A DNA stretch of 64,000 bases from NCBI GenBank assembly GCA_016869765.1, contig VGES01000013.1:1-64000 (forward strand), read 5' to 3'. This stretch comes from Alphaproteobacteria bacterium. Lineage in GTDB: Bacteria; Pseudomonadota; Alphaproteobacteria; SHVP01. The position numbers and the translations under genes were made by a program. Below, one piece after another: positions 44,064 through 51,947 of this stretch. Under the pieces are notes generated by a model. It saw only the letters and a program-made list of their open reading frames with translations. It had not been told where the DNA came from and ran no database searches. Numbering within the stretch: the first letter of the stretch is position 1; every line of letters starts with the position of its first letter.

Positions 44064-44747
44064 CTACTTGCTGCCGGAGAAGTGGGCTACCGTGCAATAG
44101 GCCTTGCGCGCTTTGAGCACCTTGCAGACCTCGTTGGCGCTCGCGGAGTCGGTGAAGGGGCCCGCCTTCAGCCGCTGGAACGTGCCTTTGTCGCCGGCCA
44201 GCTTGACCGGCGAAATGCGGTAGTCGAGGCTGCCGAGCAGGTCGGCGTATTTGCCGCTCAGGTCTTTCCAACCCTTGCGCGCGGTATCCTCGTCCTTGAA
44301 CGAGGCGAGGTGGACGGAGAACTGGTCTTTGGTCGCCACTGATGCGGATTGTGGAATGGGGCCTTGACCCGGCGCCGCGCCGAGGTTGAGCAAGGTCGGA
44401 CCGGCTCCCGGACGTCCATCCGGACGGCGCACCAACGCGACCAAGGTTCGAAGGTCGTTCTCCATCGACGTCAGACGCTCGAGGCCGGGCCCGATACGAT
44501 CGATCTCGGCCTGCAAGGACGCGACCTTTTGCTCCAGCTGTTGCACGCGGTTGGGGATGCTGTTGGCTGGCGAGGGATCGAGGTCGGTCCTGCTCACCGT
44601 TCGCGGCGCGGGAGTCGTTCGCGACGCGGCGGGCGTACCCGTCGCCGAACTGCCGGAACCAAAGAGATCGTTGAAGGTCGAACACCCGACCAGCGTGGAC
44701 AGCGTGAGCGCAACGATCAGGAAACGGGCGTGCGGGGGACGCCGCAC
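44064..44747 (-). CDS. SPOR-domain lipoprotein
   Basis: 227 aa. Lipobox LVGC follows a signal sequence, so the mature N-terminus is Cys22. A coiled coil spans about 66-105 (NRVQQLEQKVASLQAEIDRIG). The C-terminus (about 143-222) is a SPOR domain with FSVHLASFKDEDTARKGWKDLSGKY and FQRLKAGPFTDSASANEVCKVLK. SPOR domains bind denuded septal peptidoglycan, so the protein probably acts at the division site. It is the first gene of a two-gene unit with a secreted protein. Confidence 0.88.
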   Translation of the reverse strand: MRRPPHARFLIVALTLSTLVGCSTFNDLFGSGSSATGTPAASRTTPAPRTVSRTDLDPSPANSIPNRVQQLEQKVASLQAEIDRIGPGLERLTSMENDLRTLVALVRRPDGRPGAGPTLLNLGAAPGQGPIPQSASVATKDQFSVHLASFKDEDTARKGWKDLSGKYADLLGSLDYRISPVKLAGDKGTFQRLKAGPFTDSASANEVCKVLKARKAYCTVAHFSGSK

Positions 44748-44942
44748 CTTGATGGGGTGCAGCGGGACACCGGCCGCACTGACCGTGCCGTCGTCACCGA
44801 TCCATACCGCAGCGTCCGGGCCTAAGCCTCGATCGCTGCCCCTCCCCGAAATGCATTGCGCATCGCGTACCTAATCTAGCCGACGCAAGTGGTCGAAACC
44901 ACTAGATTTTGTGTCGAATGCGTTCTTTTCTCAACCCCCAAG

Positions 44943-44985
44943 TGTGACGGTTGTACTTGTACCACCTACAATCTCGATCGAGATT
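44943..44985 (+). promoter_or_regulatory. Promoter with overlapping 16-base palindrome
   Basis: TGTGAC at 44943-44948 and TACAAT at 44967-44972 could form a promoter with an 18-base spacer. The -10 box runs into a perfect palindrome, AATCTCGATCGAGATT, at 44970-44985. It lies 37 bases upstream of the ATG at 45022. This looks like an operator for a dimeric repressor; the repressor is unknown. A further inverted repeat, AGTGGT-CGAA-ACCACT, is at 44888-44903. Confidence 0.45.
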
Positions 44986-45021
44986 CACGCCGGGAGGGGA
45001 CGACCGTCGCGTGGTTGGGTC

Positions 45022-45279
45022 ATGAAGAAACGCTGGGAAGTGCTGGTCTACAACAAGTTGGTACGAGACCTCGTCGAACAGGACCAGCACCATCGCTACT
45101 ACAAGGACGATTGGGCAGACGTCCATCACGAACAGGTGGAGGCGCCCGACCTCGCGGGTGCACGCCGCCGTGCCACCGCGCGTTATCCCGCCCGCGATGG
45201 CTTCGTCATCGTCGAGATCAACGAGGCCAAGGACGATGAAGACGAGGCCGCGCCCGAAAAGCACCGGGACAAGCCCTGA
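45022..45279 (+). CDS. Small hypothetical protein
   Basis: 85 aa from the ATG at 45022 (MKKRWEVLVYNKLVRDLVEQ). The N-terminal half is predicted mixed alpha/beta with many aromatic residues (HHRYYKDDWADVHHEQVEAP). The C-terminus is highly acidic then basic (INEAKDDEDEAAPEKHRDKP). No membrane segment or known motif is present. A palindrome-containing promoter precedes it and a CtrA-type box follows. Confidence 0.6.
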   Translation: MKKRWEVLVYNKLVRDLVEQDQHHRYYKDDWADVHHEQVEAPDLAGARRRATARYPARDGFVIVEINEAKDDEDEAAPEKHRDKP

Positions 45280-45289
45280 GGTGGCGCCG

Positions 45290-45304
45290 TTAACGTCGCG
45301 TTAA
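45290..45304 (+). promoter_or_regulatory. CtrA-type box (TTAA-N7-TTAA)
   Basis: TTAA at 45290-45293, seven bases CGTCGCG, then TTAA at 45301-45304, an exact match to the full CtrA consensus spacing. It lies 30 bases before the small lipoprotein ATG at 45334, in the 54-base gap after the preceding gene. CtrA binding is inferred. Confidence 0.5.
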
Positions 45305-45333
45305 TCGATTCGGTGCGAGCATGGGGATGCGCC

Positions 45334-45600
45334 ATGGAGCGCTCATTCATGACCCTGGTCCGTCGCGTCGTTTCCGTCCTCGTCCTGTCGAGCCTCACGG
45401 CTTGCGGCTCCGGGCTCGCCTGCAACAACGAGTTCGGTGCGCCACCCGAGCGCCAATTGTGGTGCAGCGATTTCGAGAACATGGCGAAAACCCTATTCTC
45501 TGTGCCGCCGCCGCGGCCGGTCGCGCCCGAGCGCGTTACCTGCGTCGAGACGCTCGGCGACCGGGAGTGTCACGCCATTCCCCCGGTCGCCAATCGCTGA
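45334..45600 (+). CDS. Small lipoprotein, unknown
   Basis: 88 aa from the ATG at 45334 (MERSFMTLVRRVVSVLVLSS); a GTG at 45313 would add 7 residues. The lipobox LTAC ends the signal sequence. The mature part has a cysteine pair (CNNEFGAPPERQLWCSDFE) and a Pro-rich linker before CVETLGDRECHAIPP. Function is unknown. A perfect TTAA-N7-TTAA box is upstream, so it may be cell-cycle controlled. Confidence 0.6.
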   Translation: MERSFMTLVRRVVSVLVLSSLTACGSGLACNNEFGAPPERQLWCSDFENMAKTLFSVPPPRPVAPERVTCVETLGDRECHAIPPVANR

Positions 45601-45603
45601 TCG

Positions 45604-45993
45604 TCAGGCCCAGGTCTTGCGGGCCGGCGATTTGATCTCGACCTGCACGCACTCTTCCAGCGCTTCGGAGTAGTGCGGCACGCCCGGCGGGTGACGCCAG
45701 ACGTCGCCGGTGGTGGCGAGGAATTCCTTGTCGCCGATCTTCATCTTGAGCTTGCCGTAGAGCAGCATCGCTACGGATTCGTGATCGTCGTGCTGATGTA
45801 TCGGGTCGATCAGGCCCTTGCCACGTTTGGCTTTCAGAACGACGAAGTTCTCGGTCACCATCAGCACCTTTAGCGACAGTTCGCCCATTTCCTTCACGCC
45901 CTCGACGGCGTGAATCTCTTCGTAGGGAATGTCCTTGTCGGCGCGGAACAGGACGTTCATCGGCTTCATCATACGGTCGGCTGGTTTGTTCAT
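45604..45993 (-). CDS. Cupin-domain protein (first of two)
   Basis: 129 aa, a single cupin barrel. Metal-ligand motif 1 is HQHDDHESVAMLLYGKLKMK, with two histidines and a glutamate, and motif 2 is GDVWRHPPGVPHYSEA. It probably binds Fe, Mn or Zn. It follows a second cupin gene by 27 bases on the same strand, so they are co-transcribed. Activity cannot be assigned; small cupins of this type occur in degradation operons as isomerases, decarboxylases or dioxygenases. Confidence 0.85.
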   Translation of the reverse strand: MNKPADRMMKPMNVLFRADKDIPYEEIHAVEGVKEMGELSLKVLMVTENFVVLKAKRGKGLIDPIHQHDDHESVAMLLYGKLKMKIGDKEFLATTGDVWRHPPGVPHYSEALEECVQVEIKSPARKTWA

Positions 45994-46020
45994 CGGTCCC
46001 TCCCTCGTGGGTGTTGAGAT

Positions 46021-46410
46021 TTACTTCGGCCGTTCAGCCTCGTCATAGTAGTGGATCTCGAAGCCGAAGCAGCCCTGATCGGTGGTCACCGGCCCGTGCC
46101 AGGCGCCCGGCGGCCGCACGGCATAGGTGGGCGCTCGAAAGACCTCGCCGCCCTTGCCGTTCTTGTCGTTGCCCACGCGCAGGTCACCGGAGAACAGGAA
46201 CACCTCTTCCCAGTAATCGTGGCAAAAGGCCTCGGTGGTGTACGTGCCGGGTTCGATCCTGATCAGGCGGGAACGTGACCCGCGTTTGTTTTTCTCATCG
46301 AGCGAACCCGACAGGATCTTCTGCTTGATACCGGCAGGGTAGCCGGCCGGGGTCTCCCAGCCGGTCGTCATGTCGACTTCGTAGAATTCTCGGTGGAGTT
46401 TTGGGATCAT
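46021..46410 (-). CDS. Cupin-domain protein (second of two)
   Basis: 129 aa cupin, different from its neighbour and of the ChrR-like kind: IRIEPGTYTTEAFCHDYWEEVFLFSGDLRVGND, then RAPTYAVRPPGAWHGPVTTD. The first motif lacks a full HxH pair but has His and Glu positions, with a second histidine in AWHGP. It is transcribed first in a two-gene cupin operon, divergent from the VPAGTF-family gene 92 bases away. Confidence 0.82.
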   Translation of the reverse strand: MIPKLHREFYEVDMTTGWETPAGYPAGIKQKILSGSLDEKNKRGSRSRLIRIEPGTYTTEAFCHDYWEEVFLFSGDLRVGNDKNGKGGEVFRAPTYAVRPPGAWHGPVTTDQGCFGFEIHYYDEAERPK

Positions 46411-46502
46411 GGGGTTCTCGGACTGACGGCCTCAGGGCCGGGGCGGGCCGGCATTCTAGCGGGCGACCCGGCCAGCGCCAACCGATCCGACCACGAGGGC
46501 AT

Positions 46503-47216
46503 ATGCGTCATCGAACCTTCCGCGGACGCATGCAGCGGGTTCACGATCAGTTTGGACACCAGGGTGGTGAATGGTGGACCTACACGGTTCACGGCGATGG
46601 AACGCGCACGGTGCGGGCGATGTGCGAGATCGAGCACCGCGAAGTGACCGGCCGTTCGGTGCTGCGGGACGTCACATATTCGATGGACGATCGTTTTCGA
46701 CCATTGGATGCCTTCGTGCGCCTCACCGTGAACGATCGTTTCCGAGGCTCGGCATGGTTTCGCTTCGCGGAAGATCACGCCGAGTGCGAAGGCTTCGCGG
46801 CCGATCTCGGGCGCTATCGCCAGCGTTGGCCGCTCGCGACCCGGGCGCTCGCATTCGGGTCCCATCCGCTGTTCTGCGACACGCTGCTTTGCGCGCGTTT
46901 CGATCATTCGCGACCGGAACGCGTTCAGCGCCTCGACCAGGTGCTGTTGAGTTCGCTCGAGCACGATGGCGCGTCGGGCCCGATGTTGGGGGCGATCAGC
47001 TTTTCCATCGAATACGTGGGACGCGAGCGGGTGACGGTTCCGGCCGGGACCTTCGAGGCCGATCACTATCGCTTTCTGCTGGATGGCGCCCTGCCCAAGG
47101 ACCATCCGGTCGAAGAGCTTTGGTGCGTGCCGCGCGAGTACACGTTCGTCAAAGTGCGGATCGGTGGTTACATCGCGACGAGTTACGAACTGGCGGAATT
47201 CCAGGGTCCCTCCTAG
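46503..47216 (+). CDS. VPAGTF-signature protein (DUF3108-like), copy 2
   Basis: 237 aa from the ATG at 46503 (MRHRTFRGRMQRVHDQFG), which lines up with copy 1 at 42196. The matching segments are GPMLGAISFSIEYVGRERVTVPAGTFEADHYRF near residues 158-190 and a C-terminal FVKVRIGGYIATSYELAEFQ. No signal peptide. It is 57 bases upstream of methyltransferase copy 2 on the same strand. The close pairing suggests a shared pathway of unknown product. Confidence 0.65.
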   Translation: MRHRTFRGRMQRVHDQFGHQGGEWWTYTVHGDGTRTVRAMCEIEHREVTGRSVLRDVTYSMDDRFRPLDAFVRLTVNDRFRGSAWFRFAEDHAECEGFAADLGRYRQRWPLATRALAFGSHPLFCDTLLCARFDHSRPERVQRLDQVLLSSLEHDGASGPMLGAISFSIEYVGRERVTVPAGTFEADHYRFLLDGALPKDHPVEELWCVPREYTFVKVRIGGYIATSYELAEFQGPS

Positions 47217-47242
47217 GCCAACCCGCGGCCGGCGGGGTCGCC

Positions 47243-47248
47243 TATAAT
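47243..47248 (+). promoter_or_regulatory. TATAAT -10 box of methyltransferase copy 2
   Basis: A perfect TATAAT in the 57-base gap, 25 bases before the ATG at 47274. No good -35 lies at 16-18 bases upstream, so a promoter is likely but not certain. Confidence 0.4.
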
Positions 47249-47273
47249 GGAGGCGCCAACCAGGGAGAGCCCG

Positions 47274-48428
47274 ATGTCGTTCCAGACCCCCCATGCCGTC
47301 TTGCCGAGCACCACGCACGACGAAGCCGCGCGTCAGGACTTCGTCAAGTCGATGCGTCAGCACGTCACGATGAGCCTCACGCCGGGCAACGAGGTGGTCT
47401 ATCGCCGGGCGGTCCTGCCCGCGTTCGCCCGTCGTCACGGTCGTTCGCCCAAAGATCGTCGGGAAGTGCGGGCAGCGATGCTGCGTGAGCCCTACCATCA
47501 GGCTTGGAGCGCGATGATGCGCACGACCCAGGAGATGATCTGGGACTCGATCGAGACCTCGGTCGACCGCCAGCGTGCGACGCTCAACGCCCGGGCCGCG
47601 CAACTGGTCGGCAAACACGGAACGCTGACGCTCGACCCCGATCTCGTGCCGCCGCGTTACGTTACGGCCGTCGACATCCACTGCATGCCGGGCAACTACA
47701 CGACCGACCCGGGTCCGGGCGATGTCACCGCGGGCGCGCTCTACGATCGCGGCGTCTACCTGTACATGATGGGCGGCATGGGCGGGACGAACCAGTCCTG
47801 CGGCGACATGCTGATCGGCTACATCCGAAAGTCGTTTCCCGACCTCGCGCCGCAGCGGATTCTCGACATGGGTTGTGCCGTCGGACATTCGACTCTGCCT
47901 TACGCCGAGGCGTTTCCGGCCGCCGAGATCCATGGCATCGACGTCGGCGCACCCATGCTGCGCTACGCGCACGCGCGCGCCGAGGCGATGGGCAAGCGCG
48001 TCCATTTCAGTCAGCAGAACGCCGAGCGCACCAACTTCGCCACCGGTTCGTTCGATCTCGTGGTGTCGCACATCGCGTTGCACGAAACCTCGGCCAAGGC
48101 GGTTCACGCGATCATGCGCGAGAGCCGGCGCTTGCTGCGCCCGGGCGGGATCGCCCTCCACCTCGAAGTGCCCCCGTTCGCCGGCAAGGACCCGTTCGAC
48201 CAATACCTGACCGACTGGGACACGCACTACAACGCCGAGCCCTTCATCGGCACGTTGCACGACCTCGACATGCGGGCGGTCATCGCCGGGGCCGGGTTTT
48301 CGCCACGCGAGACGATTCTTGATCTCGTCCCGCTGGTGATCTACGTGGCCGATCCCGGCAAAGACGGCAACTACGCCCATCACGTCGGCGGCCATTTCTG
48401 CGTCGCGGGCGGTCGGCGATCCTCCTGA
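47274..48428 (+). CDS. Class I SAM-dependent methyltransferase with long N-terminal domain (copy 2)
   Basis: 384 aa from the ATG at 47274, with GGGAGAGC upstream. Same layout as the gene at 30655: an N-terminal domain with AAMLREPYHQAWSAMMRTTQEM and TAVDIHCMPGNYTT, then SAM motif I (RILDMGCAVGHSTLPYAEAFP) and the VVSHIALHETSAKAV and LLRPGGIALHLEV segments. The shared TAVDIHC motif links both copies into a family distinct from standard methyltransferases. A hydrolase gene overlaps or abuts its end. Confidence 0.85.
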   Translation: MSFQTPHAVLPSTTHDEAARQDFVKSMRQHVTMSLTPGNEVVYRRAVLPAFARRHGRSPKDRREVRAAMLREPYHQAWSAMMRTTQEMIWDSIETSVDRQRATLNARAAQLVGKHGTLTLDPDLVPPRYVTAVDIHCMPGNYTTDPGPGDVTAGALYDRGVYLYMMGGMGGTNQSCGDMLIGYIRKSFPDLAPQRILDMGCAVGHSTLPYAEAFPAAEIHGIDVGAPMLRYAHARAEAMGKRVHFSQQNAERTNFATGSFDLVVSHIALHETSAKAVHAIMRESRRLLRPGGIALHLEVPPFAGKDPFDQYLTDWDTHYNAEPFIGTLHDLDMRAVIAGAGFSPRETILDLVPLVIYVADPGKDGNYAHHVGGHFCVAGGRRSS

Positions 48429-48505
48429 CCGCCTTCCGCGCGCGACGAGCGGGCGTCCTCGTCCTGCTGCTTGCGCTGCTCGCGAACCGCGGGTTCGCGG
48501 CGGAC

Positions 48506-49432
48506 GTGACCACGTCGCTCGCCGATGGCCGGACGGGGGCCGTGGCCTTCTGGTCGACCTCGCCCGCGAGCCCGACTCCGTATCTTACCGGCGTCGAAAC
48601 CGCACGCGTGCCGATTGCCGCTACCCTGACACTGCCGCGCGGTGGGGCGGAGAGATTTCCCGCGGTTGTCCTGCATCACGGCAGCGGGGGGATCAGCGCC
48701 GGTCGTGAGTTCGCCTGGGTCGAGCGACTGGCCGAGCAAGGCCTGGCGACGTTGCTCGTCGATTCGTTCGGTCCACGCGGCGTTCGGAGCACCGCCGAAG
48801 ATCAGAGCCAGGTGTCGACCGTGGCCATGGTCGCCGATTCGTTCAACGCCCTGGCGCTGTTGGCGACGCACCCACGCATCGATCCGGATCGTATCGCTGT
48901 CATGGGGTTTTCGAAGGGAGGGCAGGTGGCGCTCTACACGGCGCTCGAAGCGTTCCGGCGCGCGGCCGGCATCGGCGATCGCGCCTACGCACTTCACGTC
49001 GCATTCTATCCGTCGTGCGCGCTGCCCTATCTGTCGCGCGAGACGACGCGCCGGCCGCTCGCGGTGTTCTTGGGTGGTCTCGACGACTACACGCCGGCCG
49101 CACAATGCGACCGCTACGTCGACTGGTTTCGTGATCGCGGATCACCGGTCGAGGTGTTTCGTTACGCCAAGGCTGGACATGGTTTCGATACGCCCGGTGC
49201 ACCGGTGCGCCTCAACCGGGTGCAGAGCGCCCGGGCCTGCGCCCTCGACCTCGAACTCGAACCGGTCCAAGGGCGGCGTCAGGACGATGGCCGGGTCGTC
49301 GCGCCGGGCGAGATCGGAAATTTTCTTCGCGGCTGTAGCCAGCGTGGCGCAACTTTCGGAGGTCACGCGCCCTCGCTCGCGCGCGCCGTCACCGATTTGA
49401 CACAGGTCCTGGGCAAACACCTCATGCCGTAA
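48506..49432 (+). CDS. Dienelactone hydrolase-like alpha/beta hydrolase
   Basis: 308 aa if started at the GTG at 48506. The nucleophile elbow is VMGFSKGGQVALYTAL, the acid side is LGGLDDYTPAAQC and the histidine is KAGHGFDTPG, as in dienelactone hydrolases (here serine instead of cysteine). Upstream in the same frame, from about 48425, the code reads LTAFRARRAGVLVLLLALLANRGFAAD, a typical signal peptide, but without an ATG, GTG or TTG start. The real start may be a CTG at 48425 or an ATC, giving an exported enzyme. It follows the methyltransferase closely. Confidence 0.75.
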   Translation: MTTSLADGRTGAVAFWSTSPASPTPYLTGVETARVPIAATLTLPRGGAERFPAVVLHHGSGGISAGREFAWVERLAEQGLATLLVDSFGPRGVRSTAEDQSQVSTVAMVADSFNALALLATHPRIDPDRIAVMGFSKGGQVALYTALEAFRRAAGIGDRAYALHVAFYPSCALPYLSRETTRRPLAVFLGGLDDYTPAAQCDRYVDWFRDRGSPVEVFRYAKAGHGFDTPGAPVRLNRVQSARACALDLELEPVQGRRQDDGRVVAPGEIGNFLRGCSQRGATFGGHAPSLARAVTDLTQVLGKHLMP

Positions 49433-49498
49433 CGGCCGCCCGTTGACTTGCGGGGCGTGCGGAGTCACAACCCGCGCCCTTTTGTGGAGCCATCGACC

Positions 49499-51016
49499 GT
49501 GACGACCAGAGCAACCCGCCGCGAATGGATCGGCCTCGCCATCATCGCGCTGCCGTGCGGGGTCTATGCCATGGACCTGACGGTGCTCTACCTGGCCGTA
49601 CCGTCGCTTTCGGCCGATCTCCAGCCGAGCAGCACGCAACTCCTGTGGATCATGGACATCTACGGTTTCCTCGTCGCCGGGTGCCTGGTGACGATGGGGA
49701 CCCTGGGCGACCGTGTCGGCCGACGTCGCATCATGCTTTGGGGCGCGGCGGCCTTCGCCGTGACGTCCGTGGTTGCCGCGTTCGCGCCGACCGCGGATCT
49801 CCTCGTGGCCGCGCGTGCCGCTTTGGGTGTCGCGGGGGCGACGGTCGCGCCCTCGACGTTGTCCCTGATCCGCAACATGTTCCACAACGAACGCCAGCGC
49901 ACCTTCGCGATCGGCGTTTGGATCGCCGCGTTCTCGGCTGGGGCCGCCATTGGTCCGGTCGTGGGGGGCGTTCTGATCGAGTTCTTCTGGTGGGGCTCGG
50001 TGTTCCTCCTGGCCGTGCCGGTGATGGTCATTCTGCTCGTGCTCGGACCCCGGTTCTTGCCCGAGTATCGCGACCCGGCGGCACGGCCACTCGACCTCGC
50101 GAGTGCAGCGCTCTCGCTCTTCGCCGTGCTGGCCGTCATCTACGGGGTGAAGCGCCTGGTCGAGCACGACGACCTTCTCGTTTCGCTGGCCGCGATCCTG
50201 TTCGGGATCGTGCTCGCCGTGATCTTCGTTCGCCGCCAGCGCGGTCTCGCCCATCCGCACATCGAGCTGTCGCTGTTCGCGGCACCGGCGTTTCGCGCCT
50301 CGCTCGGGGTCTACGCGGTGATCGGCTTGGTCATGTTCGGCATTTACTATTTCATCCCGCAATATTTCCAGCTCGTGGCGGGGCTTTCGCCGTTGTCCGC
50401 CGCGCTGTGGACCTCGCCCGGCGCGCTCGCCTTCGTCGTCGGCTCGATGTGGACGGCGCGCTGGGTGGCGCGTTTCGGGCGCGAACGGACGCTGATCGCC
50501 GGCCAGGCGGTCGCGGCGGCCGGCCTTCTCGCCACCGCCTTCGTCACCGCGACCGATTCCGTCGTGTTGCTGGCCGTCGCCTCCGTCGTCGCCTCGATCG
50601 GTTTTGCCCCGGTGATCACCATCGCCAACGATCTCATTGTCGGCACGGCGCCGCCCGAGCGTGCCGGCGCGGCTTCCGGGGTGGCGGAAACGTGTGGCGA
50701 ACTTTCGGGCGCCCTCGGCGTCGCGCTGTTCGGGACCCTCGGCGTCGGCCTCTATCGCGCGGGAACCGACGCGTCGCTGGCGACCCTCGTCACACCGTCG
50801 TTGCTCGCCGAGATGCAGGCAACCTTGGGTGGGGCGGTCGGGGCGAGCGCACGGCTCGATCCCGTGGTGCGCGACACGGTGTTGGCGGCGGCGCGCGAGG
50901 CCTTCGTGGACGGCATGCAGGCGACGGCGTGGATCTGCGGATCGCTCACCGCCGCAACGGCGGTTTTCGCCGCGCGCTGGTCGGCCGCCTTCAGGATGAC
51001 CGCGGCCGCGCCGTGA
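49499..51016 (+). CDS. MFS drug:H+ antiporter, DHA2 type (14 helices)
   Basis: 505 aa from the GTG at 49499; an upstream GTG/ATG frame adds a poor N-terminus. The motif A loop is MGTLGDRVGRRRIM, TM1 begins AIIALPCGVYAMDLTVLYLAVPSL with the D of DHA2 proteins, and about 14 helices are present. AFFRASLGVYAVIGLVMFGIYYFIPQYFQL-type segments and VAETCGELSGALGVALFG match SmvA-like exporters. It likely exports cationic or amphiphilic toxins. Its 3' end overlaps the convergent FMN reductase gene by 26 bases. Confidence 0.88.
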   Translation: MTTRATRREWIGLAIIALPCGVYAMDLTVLYLAVPSLSADLQPSSTQLLWIMDIYGFLVAGCLVTMGTLGDRVGRRRIMLWGAAAFAVTSVVAAFAPTADLLVAARAALGVAGATVAPSTLSLIRNMFHNERQRTFAIGVWIAAFSAGAAIGPVVGGVLIEFFWWGSVFLLAVPVMVILLVLGPRFLPEYRDPAARPLDLASAALSLFAVLAVIYGVKRLVEHDDLLVSLAAILFGIVLAVIFVRRQRGLAHPHIELSLFAAPAFRASLGVYAVIGLVMFGIYYFIPQYFQLVAGLSPLSAALWTSPGALAFVVGSMWTARWVARFGRERTLIAGQAVAAAGLLATAFVTATDSVVLLAVASVVASIGFAPVITIANDLIVGTAPPERAGAASGVAETCGELSGALGVALFGTLGVGLYRAGTDASLATLVTPSLLAEMQATLGGAVGASARLDPVVRDTVLAAAREAFVDGMQATAWICGSLTAATAVFAARWSAAFRMTAAAP

Positions 51017-51545
51017 CCCAGGTGGTGAACGCCGCCAGGAACTTGGCGAGACGATCGTTGGTCGCTGGATCCTTGAGCGTGCCGTCGGCGGCGAACTCGC
51101 CCGACGCCGGACCGATCATGAGTTCGGGTTGGTTCATCACCAGGCCGTTCAGCAGCACGAAGACCTGGCGCAAGTGATACTGCGCGCGCGCCGTGCCGAA
51201 TCGCCCGGCCGAGGCGCCCATAAGCGCGATCGGCTTGCCCGCTAAGGGTTGCGCGGGTGGGCGTGACACCCAGTCGATCGCGTTCTTGAGCACGCCCGGG
51301 ATCGAGTAGTTGTATTCGGGCGTGGCGATCAGAAGGCCATCGGCCTGGGCGATCGCCTGGCGGAGCGCAGCGACGGGCGCGGGGAAACCCACGGCGTTGA
51401 CGTCCTCGTTGTAGAGCGGAATCGGCGCGAGATCGAAACGCTCGATCGCAAGACCGGCCGGCGCCAGACGCTGGGCTTGAACGATCAGCCGCGTGTTGAA
51501 GGACTCCCGGCGCAGGCTGCCCGAGATCGCGAGAATGCGCGTCAC
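50991..51545 (-). CDS. NADPH-dependent FMN reductase
   Basis: 184 aa from a GTG at 51545 overlapping the hisI stop (GTGA). Flavodoxin-like FMN reductase: [20 protein letters not shown] is the phosphate loop, [23 protein letters not shown] is the isoalloxazine site and [21 protein letters not shown] the helix behind it. It belongs to the ArsH/ChrR/NQO-like chromate or quinone reductase group. It is co-transcribed with hisI. Confidence 0.9.
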   Translation of the reverse strand: MTRILAISGSLRRESFNTRLIVQAQRLAPAGLAIERFDLAPIPLYNEDVNAVGFPAPVAALRQAIAQADGLLIATPEYNYSIPGVLKNAIDWVSRPPAQPLAGKPIALMGASAGRFGTARAQYHLRQVFVLLNGLVMNQPELMIGPASGEFAADGTLKDPATNDRLAKFLAAFTTWVTARPRSS

Positions 51546-51946
51546 GTCCGCTCTCCGTACAGCGCCTTGGGATCGGCGATGACGTCGGCGATGACGCGGA
51601 ACTCGCCACCACGCACCGCGTGAAAGAAGCAGTTGCGACGCCCGGTGTGGCAGGCGACGCCCTTCTGATCGACCAGCAGCAACAGCGTGTCGCCGTCGCA
51701 ATCCAGGCGCATCTCGCGCAACGTCTGGGTCTGGCCCGAGGTTTCGCCCTTGCGCCACAACCCCTGGCGCGAACGCGACCAATAACAGACGCGGCCGGTC
51801 GCCAGCGTTTCGCGGATCGCCTCGGCGTTCATCCAAGCCATCATCAGCACCTCGCCCGTGTCGTGTTGCTGGGCGATCGCTGGCACGAGCCCGCGGTCGT
51901 CGAACTTGGTCGCGGCGAGCAGAGCGATGACGTCGCTGCCGGTCAT
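51542..51946 (-). CDS. hisI: HisI, phosphoribosyl-AMP cyclohydrolase
   Basis: 134 aa monofunctional HisI, the third step of histidine synthesis. The family motifs are [33 protein letters not shown] and [27 protein letters not shown], which hold the metal-binding cysteines. In many alphaproteobacteria hisI is separated from the main his operon, as here. It follows metC by 1 base and overlaps the FMN reductase start. Confidence 0.95.
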   Translation of the reverse strand: MTGSDVIALLAATKFDDRGLVPAIAQQHDTGEVLMMAWMNAEAIRETLATGRVCYWSRSRQGLWRKGETSGQTQTLREMRLDCDGDTLLLLVDQKGVACHTGRRNCFFHAVRGGEFRVIADVIADPKALYGERT

Positions 51947-51947
51947 C

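Noticed and set aside
46407-48395. Minus-strand frame of 662 codons
   Set aside because: Lies opposite to methyltransferase copy 2 and the VPAGTF gene; long only because of high GC.
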